Assembly: GCF_900496995.4 (NCBI RefSeq)
Contig: NC_044014.1
Coordinates: 15,340,501 to 15,404,500, forward strand
DNA: 64,000 nucleotides
Reading direction: 5' to 3'
From: Aquila chrysaetos chrysaetos
Lineage: Eukaryota; Chordata; Aves; Accipitriformes; Accipitridae
A model generated the notes under the pieces. That model worked only from the letters and a program-made list of their open reading frames with translations, made no database searches and had not been told where the DNA came from. Numbering within the stretch: position 1 is the stretch's first letter; the number at the start of each line of letters is the position of its first letter. Below are positions 59,401 to 64,000 of this stretch, in pieces. Made by a program: the position numbers and the translations under genes.

Positions 59401-62400
59401 TATGCTCTTTTTCTATTTCTTTGTAAATTTTTAGGTCATGCTTGGGTAAGTTGGTTCTTAACTATTCTACAATAAATGAGAAATCGTGGTTTAAAAGCAG
59501 GGGAGATATTCTGGGTTAGATGCAAGCATGGAAATGCAATGGAAATTGTAACTTTAAATTGTATTTTGTAGAAAAAATGTCTTTATCTTAAATGTCTTAT
59601 AACCTTGTGTTTTCTTACAATGTAGTGTAGGGAACAGCCTAGCAAATTTCTGCTGGTTAGAAGTTGCAGTTAATACCAGTTCAGATTTATGCACTTAAGC
59701 CACAATATTTAGATAGAGTGGGAGTGGTCCTATTAAGTATGTAGTATTTCATTACAGGCTGAATTATATTCACTTTTTGTATCAACCAAGAAAACCCTTT
59801 AAAAGTTTGCTGGTTATTTGCAAGGAAGACCACTATGTGTGTCTCCATAATGTGCTATGAATGGAACAAAAAAGATTGTTAACTTGTGTTTCCTTTTCTC
59901 CTTAGCACCCCTCCCTCTGTTTTTGCTTGTCTGTGCTTTCTGTCATTTTGTTGTTTAAGTTCCTTATGGCTTGTTTGAGGAAAGCCAGCTGGGCTATGTT
60001 GCCATATAGCCCAGGGACACAAGTGGCTAATGGCCCTAAAAGTGGAGCGATTTAGAACTGGTGGCCAATCTGAAGAAAAGGTGTAAAATTTGTGTTGTGG
60101 AGAGTCCTTTTGTTGAGATCTTTGCAGCTGTGTCTTAAGTTTGTCTTGAAATGAAATATATTGCCATATTTCTGGGGGTGTGTGGAACTAAGCCTTGTGC
60201 TGGATTCAACACTTGGCTCAAGGTGTCAACATCCTGGTTTTTAAAAGTATGTGATTAACATTTTTTTTCTCTGTCTTTATTTTTAGGGAAATGGATGTCC
60301 TTTAAGAAAAATACAACATTGTGGTTCAAGAGAGACTGCCTCAGGTAGAAGCAGTGCTGAAAATACAGAATTAATTAAACAATCAGGTTCATCACTTAGT
60401 GTCCCTTTTTAATGGCTTTTTTCCCTTGAATTTATGTTTTTCTGTTTTCTCTCTCTCTGGAAAAAAAAAAAAAATACTGCTGTGTAGTCAATGTTATTTC
60501 TAATATACGGCAAGCTTGAAGAGGTTTAAAAGTAATTTGGGATTATAGTGAAAAACAGATTGTTTGTAACTTAATTAGAAGTCATTATATTTCTTTGTCT
60601 TAAGCACTTAATCCCTGATTATTTTTATGGTTTCTCTTGCATTTTGGAAAATCCACATTCACTGTGGTGGTTAACAAATTTTGCCTTTCAGCTTAATCCA
60701 AAAAGAACATTCTTGTTGAACTGAACACTAAAGTTTAGCTGCTATTCCTGTTGCTTTTTGTCCCTTTTAACCACATAGTTCTGTTCTATGGTAGGTAGAA
60801 CTGAATGTAAAAAGCTCACGTGAATAGAAGCTTGAGCTAGGTCAGTAGGATGATTTAAAAAAAAAAAAAAAAAAGAGGAGGGGGGAACCCAAAACAAGGA
60901 GCGTATTCCCACCTTGTGGGTCCATGGCTGTGTAAACCTATCAGACTCTCTGCCGCTATGCTTTACTTTCCACCTATGCTAGCACTGGGACTTGGCCAGC
61001 GGTGCAAGGAGCTGATCTGGCTGAAAATGGAGTTGGGAAGTTCTGGGCCATATCAGCTCCATGAAGTAGCTTGCCATGACGTGTCCAGGTGCTTGTGCCA
61101 GCTTAAGGCAGGAAGCAGAAAAGCATGGTAGGAAAGTGGGCTCTGGTTTCATAGAACTATAGCCTGAAAACAGATTTCTTCATATTCTGAATACTTTTGT
61201 TATGACCACTGTTAAAATTATTGCAGTATTTTCAAAATACTTTTCACACTGTTCATTATTTATAACCATAATATGTAATAACAGAAACTTTCTCCCAGTC
61301 TCATACCTGAACTGGGCTATTGTCTGTGTCCAAAGACTGATTGATTCTAGTGTATAAGAAAACTGTTCTACGGTGGCTGCTGAGCTGCTTTAAAATAAAA
61401 GGATTTAATTTAATTTCCAAGTTAGTTACAATAATAACATAACAGCACAGTATCAGCTAAATCTTAATTGTGTTCTGCTGTGTTCAAGCAGAATGGAAGT
61501 ATTGTAGTTTCTGCTAAAAATTTCAGTCATAGTTGACTTAAAAATAGAAGTTAGTTTTTTAAAGGGTGAACTGTTACGGTTTTGTTTTTGTTTTGTTTTT
61601 TTTTGTTTTGTTTTTTTTAAACATGAAAACGGTGGCTTACTTTTTTCTTAAACACTTAATAGATGACCCATCACAACCAAAGCCAAAGCAGGTTTCAAAA
61701 CATGAGGCATCTTCTCCAAATGCACTGAGAACATCACCTGAGATGGCCGGTGGTATGCGAAAGAGCCAGTCTGTTCCTTCATGCTGCCTTAGATCAAAGA
61801 TGTCTTCTGGACGATCCAAAAAAATAGACTTTCCTGGGAAAAGAAAGCATGCTGCCATGAGTGCGGATGCAGACAGTTCAATTCAATCTGAAGTATCAAG
61901 TTTGAATGACGCTGCTTTTAGTAGATCATCTGCAAAATGCAAAAATAGAAAGTCTGACTTTGTAAAAAATATCCTTTTAAAGTCTACTTGTGGTGATGTT
62001 CTGCAATTAATGGAGGCTGCTGCTCTACCTGGACATGATTCTACTCTTCCAGAGGAATACCTCAACTCAAGCAATGAAAATGAGAAGAATAATTGCTCCT
62101 CTGTGGGTTTGTCATCTTCATATTCTGCACACAGTCCTGGTAAAAATAACCACATTTCTGTTGTGGATACCAAAGAGAATCAATTGCAGGTGGCTAACTC
62201 ATGCTTTTTCTTGGAAAAGTCCCTTCCTTTTTCTCAGGAAAAAAGTACTGTGTTGCCTTCTCTCCACCACTTAACACAAACAAAAGGTGTGAAATCTCAT
62301 CTCCAGAATGCTGGCTTATCTCAGGTATTGGATGCTAAGAAAGAGCAAGATGGGAAAAGACCAGAAAGATGTGCACACAATAAAGCTTACAGTATTAAAT

Positions 62401-62813
62401 CCAGCAACAGTTTTTCAAAAACAAAAGACAAGACTCCAGAAAATGTTTCTGATTCTTGTTCAGTGGAAGGTTCTAGGAAACTTGTACTCTCAGAAGAGAC
62501 TGGTAAAAGTGTTCCTTGTTCGTTGCCCTTTAAAGAAGGGTGCATGGACAGCGGCCATATGTCTTCACAACTCTCAGGAGAATTAAAAGTTGAAAGCACC
62601 CGTACAGCTGAGTCTATGTTGAATGGAAAATCAAAAAGCAGCTTTGATAGTGAAGATGAGAGTTTGGAATGCAGTCTAGATGATGATGAAGAAGTATTCA
62701 TACCACTGCAAGAAATGCTCTCTTCAAGACCCAGGGCACAGGCAGGAACCCTGGAAGAATCTAGTCTTGACAGTTTTTCTCAGGACACCATGACTCCATT
62801 ACTGAAGCTTCAT
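52933..62813 (+). CDS. SLF2: SLF2 (SMC5-SMC6 complex localization factor 2), 5' part
   Basis: SLF2 (formerly FAM178A) works with SLF1 to bring the SMC5/6 complex to RAD18-marked damaged DNA, and with SIMC1 to direct SMC5/6 to viral episomes. It acts in the nucleus. Five coding exons fit together in frame: 52933-53042, 58043-58086, 58548-59260, 60287-60386 and 61663-62813. That is 2118 bases or 706 codons, ending on a codon boundary at a gtaagt donor. The segments resemble the N-terminal half of the human protein in order: MTR start, the FFKP motif, a block resembling the human stretch around FERKLSSPKE, the FxLSL block, and the acidic FDSxxESL block. This half is Ser-, Lys- and Glu-rich and probably disordered. 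The conserved helical C-terminal half lies beyond the window. The provirus upstream points the other way. Divergence from mammals is high, normal for this region. Confidence 0.93.
54653..55220 (+). mobile_element. Solo LTR, family A copy 3, in SLF2 intron 1
   Basis: 568 bases, starting TGTCCTGGTTTCAGCTGG and ending GGGGTTAAACCAGGACA. The two ends form an 11-bp perfect inverted repeat (TGTCCTGGTTT/AAACCAGGACA). It lies in the sense direction of SLF2. I see no clear target duplication (flanks gataa and agaca). TATAGAAA replaces the TATA box of copy 2. Confidence 0.87.
57660..57930 (+). mobile_element. Decayed CR1 LINE fragment
   Basis: The phrase ggtgaggtctcatctagaat, followed by actggacacagg, resembles the CR1 segment usually reading ggtgaggccacacctggagt and actgtgtccag. 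The rest is diverged and the ends are rough. Confidence 0.5.
58043..58086 (+). CDS. SLF2: SLF2 coding exon 2 (44 bases)
   Basis: This micro-exon lies between ttctcttcag and gtaaat. It encodes NQTITEFFKPVLNK. The human protein has KQSIIDFFKPASK at the same place. The phases (2 in, 1 out) join exactly to exons 1 and 3. The peptide resembles a PCNA-binding PIP box in its I-x-x-F-F-K part. Confidence 0.92.
58548..59260 (+). CDS. SLF2: SLF2 coding exon 3
   Basis: The acceptor is ctttgttag and the donor cag|gtgtgt. It begins in the codon for Asp of DLGHKDR. SPDKGNVK, then FEKKISPPKK and SPVVDAFRRGIKEE, line up with the human SPQKSNIK, FERKLSSPKE and SPIIEAFMKGVKE. Near its end FRLSLEALRRERKRKK matches the human FQLSLASYCRERELKR. 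It ends in phase 0. Confidence 0.93.
59261..60286 (+). other. SLF2 intron 3
   Basis: AT-rich intron with T-rich stretches near both ends. No other feature is supported. Confidence 0.75.
60287..60386 (+). CDS. SLF2: SLF2 coding exon 4, with two possible donors
   Basis: It begins after tatttttag with GNGCPLRK in phase 0. A donor at 60386 (tcag|gttcat) gives 33 codons plus one base. A closer one at 60344 (tcag|gtagaa) is the better match to the donor consensus. Both leave the same phase, so either splice keeps the frame, and they would differ by 14 residues. The longer form fits the length of the human protein better. Confidence 0.7.
60387..61662 (+). other. SLF2 intron 4
   Basis: Contains an A run near 60858-60874 and T/G-rich sequence before the acceptor at 61662. 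No other feature is supported. Confidence 0.7.
61663..62813 (+). CDS. SLF2: SLF2 coding exon 5 (large exon)
   Basis: The acceptor is cacttaatag and the donor cat|gtaagt, a near-consensus site. It encodes 384 residues rich in Ser, Lys and Asn. FPGKRKHAAMSAD, then FVKNILLKSTCGDVLQL and FDSEDESLECSLDDDEE, match the human FPEKRKRNSVDSD, FIKHIALKTPGDVLRL and FDSDEESLGYNLDSDEE. The frame ends in phase 0, and the next exon lies outside the window or in its last kilobase. Confidence 0.94.
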
Positions 62814-63631
62814 GTAAGTGGCTAAAAAAAACCTAAAAAAAGCGTTGCGTTAGCTTTGTTATAATGTATTTTTAATACGATTTTTTCCTTTATTCATAAT
62901 GCACAAAAACACAGAGTTATTTGCCTGCAAGCCTGGTTACTCAGCTTAATGGTCCTATGCTGTACAGTGCAATGTAGTCAGAGAAAGAGTGTGCTTGTTA
63001 CTGTGCTTGTCCTTGGAATGGCTGAAAGATGGTTTGTGCAGCCAGATTGTGTTAGCTGTATGCCTTTTGGTGGGTTTTAGGAGTTCTGGTTTTGCTTTTT
63101 CTGCTAAAGAAAAAGGCAGGAGGTTACATTTAGAAGATGTGTGGGGTCTAATGTTTTCATTTTCCTAATAGCGTAAGATTTTTATGAGTTGAAGTTAACT
63201 AGAGGCAATTGATCTAGATGTTGAGAGATCAGTGTGCTAGACTCCAGTCGTATATCCTTGTCACAGTCTGTGATTGTCAGAAATCTGTGTACGAGTTCTT
63301 GATCTGTAAGTGATGTTTTCTTTGAGGTTGAATTTCATGGAAATTGGAAGTATTTTAGAAAGGATTTCAAAAAGCTCTATGACTACTCCTGCTCAGAAGG
63401 GATAGATGAAGTGTTTGAATCCCAGTTTACAGGGTATTATGGTGATGAATTGATCTGTGTTTTTAAAAGTTAGCCTATTTTTTCAATAACAGCTTGTCAA
63501 ATAAGTAGTGATTTTGAAGTTTTATTGTAAAATAATGTTTTAATTAGGAAGGTCCTGCAGTAGGACTTGGTGTGGCATACCTGACAAAGTTGGTACAGGT
63601 TGGAAATGGCTGCATTTAAATAAAAAGATTT
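62814..63631 (+). other. SLF2 intron 5 (start)
   Basis: No further SLF2 exon could be recognised before the window ends. Confidence 0.6.
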
Positions 63632-64000
63632 TGTACTGAGTCTGGCTGGGTTGGAGTTAATTTTCTTCATAACAGCTGTATGGTGCTGTGTGTTTCGGAC
63701 AAAAACAGTGTTAATGAGAGACCAGTCTTCTGGCCATTGCAGAGCAGTACTTGTACAGCATCAAGGCTTCTTCCCACTCTGCCCCCACAGCAAGCAGGCC
63801 AGAGTAGACAAAAAGTTGGCAGGGGACAGAGCCTGGACAGCTGACCCCAGGAGACCAAAGGGATATATGCCATGCCACATAGTGTCATGCTCAGCCATCA
63901 AAACCAAGCAGGGGGAGTTGATCTGGCATGTAGCCACTACTTGGAGTCTGCTTGTGGGAGGTACTGAGTGATTGCCTTTGCATCACTTTCTCTTTTCCCC
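63632..64000 (+). mobile_element. Diverged LTR related to family A, cut by the window end
   Basis: It starts TGTACTGAGTCTGGCTGGG and shares landmarks with family A in the same order: ggagttaattttctt, then gacagctgacccca, then accaaagggatat, catagtgtcatgc and cagggggagtt. It is clearly older or from a sister subfamily. The 3' end is outside the window. Confidence 0.75.

Noticed and set aside
61566..61662. Coding extension upstream of SLF2 exon 5
   Set aside because: The reading is intron sequence, T-rich, and runs into the acceptor at 61661-61662; phase matching with exon 4 supports a start at 61663.

Overview
The window is nuclear DNA from a bird. The evidence is a hairpin whose two arms match chicken miR-146b-5p and -3p as I recall them, a CR1 LINE tail with the usual avian end, several solo LTRs of a bird-type family, and a gammaretrovirus-like provirus. 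I cannot name the species. All gene calls rest on reading the sequence and on remembered family knowledge; no search was run.

Layout. (1) Positions 1-10494 hold no gene I can support. They carry a perfect 20-bp inverted repeat (7070-7125) and a long pyrimidine tract. (2) 10495-12110 is the last exon of a + strand gene with a complete 224-residue reading frame, probably the homologue of human C10orf95. (3) 13871-13953 on the - strand is the miR-146b precursor. The protein gene and the microRNA converge, as they do at human 10q24.32. (4) 13954-35480 is intergenic: first GC-rich, with a few transcription-factor-like sites, then AT-richer, with a young 20-bp minisatellite and a CR1 tail. (5) 35481-41391 contains two solo LTRs of one family in opposite orientations. 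(6) 42874-49904 is a 7031-bp provirus on the - strand with two 511-bp LTRs differing at five positions, a 4-bp target duplication AGGT and a tRNA-His primer site. Its reverse transcriptase is missing, its integrase lacks the first catalytic Asp, and gag and env each carry a UAG stop. A small Cys-rich reading frame sits between pol and env. (7) About 52300-53450 is a CpG island with three CCAAT boxes. It contains the first coding exon of SLF2, which runs on the + strand through five coding exons and leaves the window after 706 codons. Intron 1 of SLF2 holds a third LTR of the same family, and a fourth, diverged copy runs off the right end.

How the parts relate. miR-146b is a feedback regulator of innate immune signalling. 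SLF2 loads the SMC5/6 complex on damaged or foreign DNA. The protein gene at 10.6 kb has no known function. Nothing in the sequence links them in one pathway. The main points of interest are the microRNA locus, the extra Cys-rich frame and lesions of the provirus, and the unexplained hairpin near 7.1 kb.
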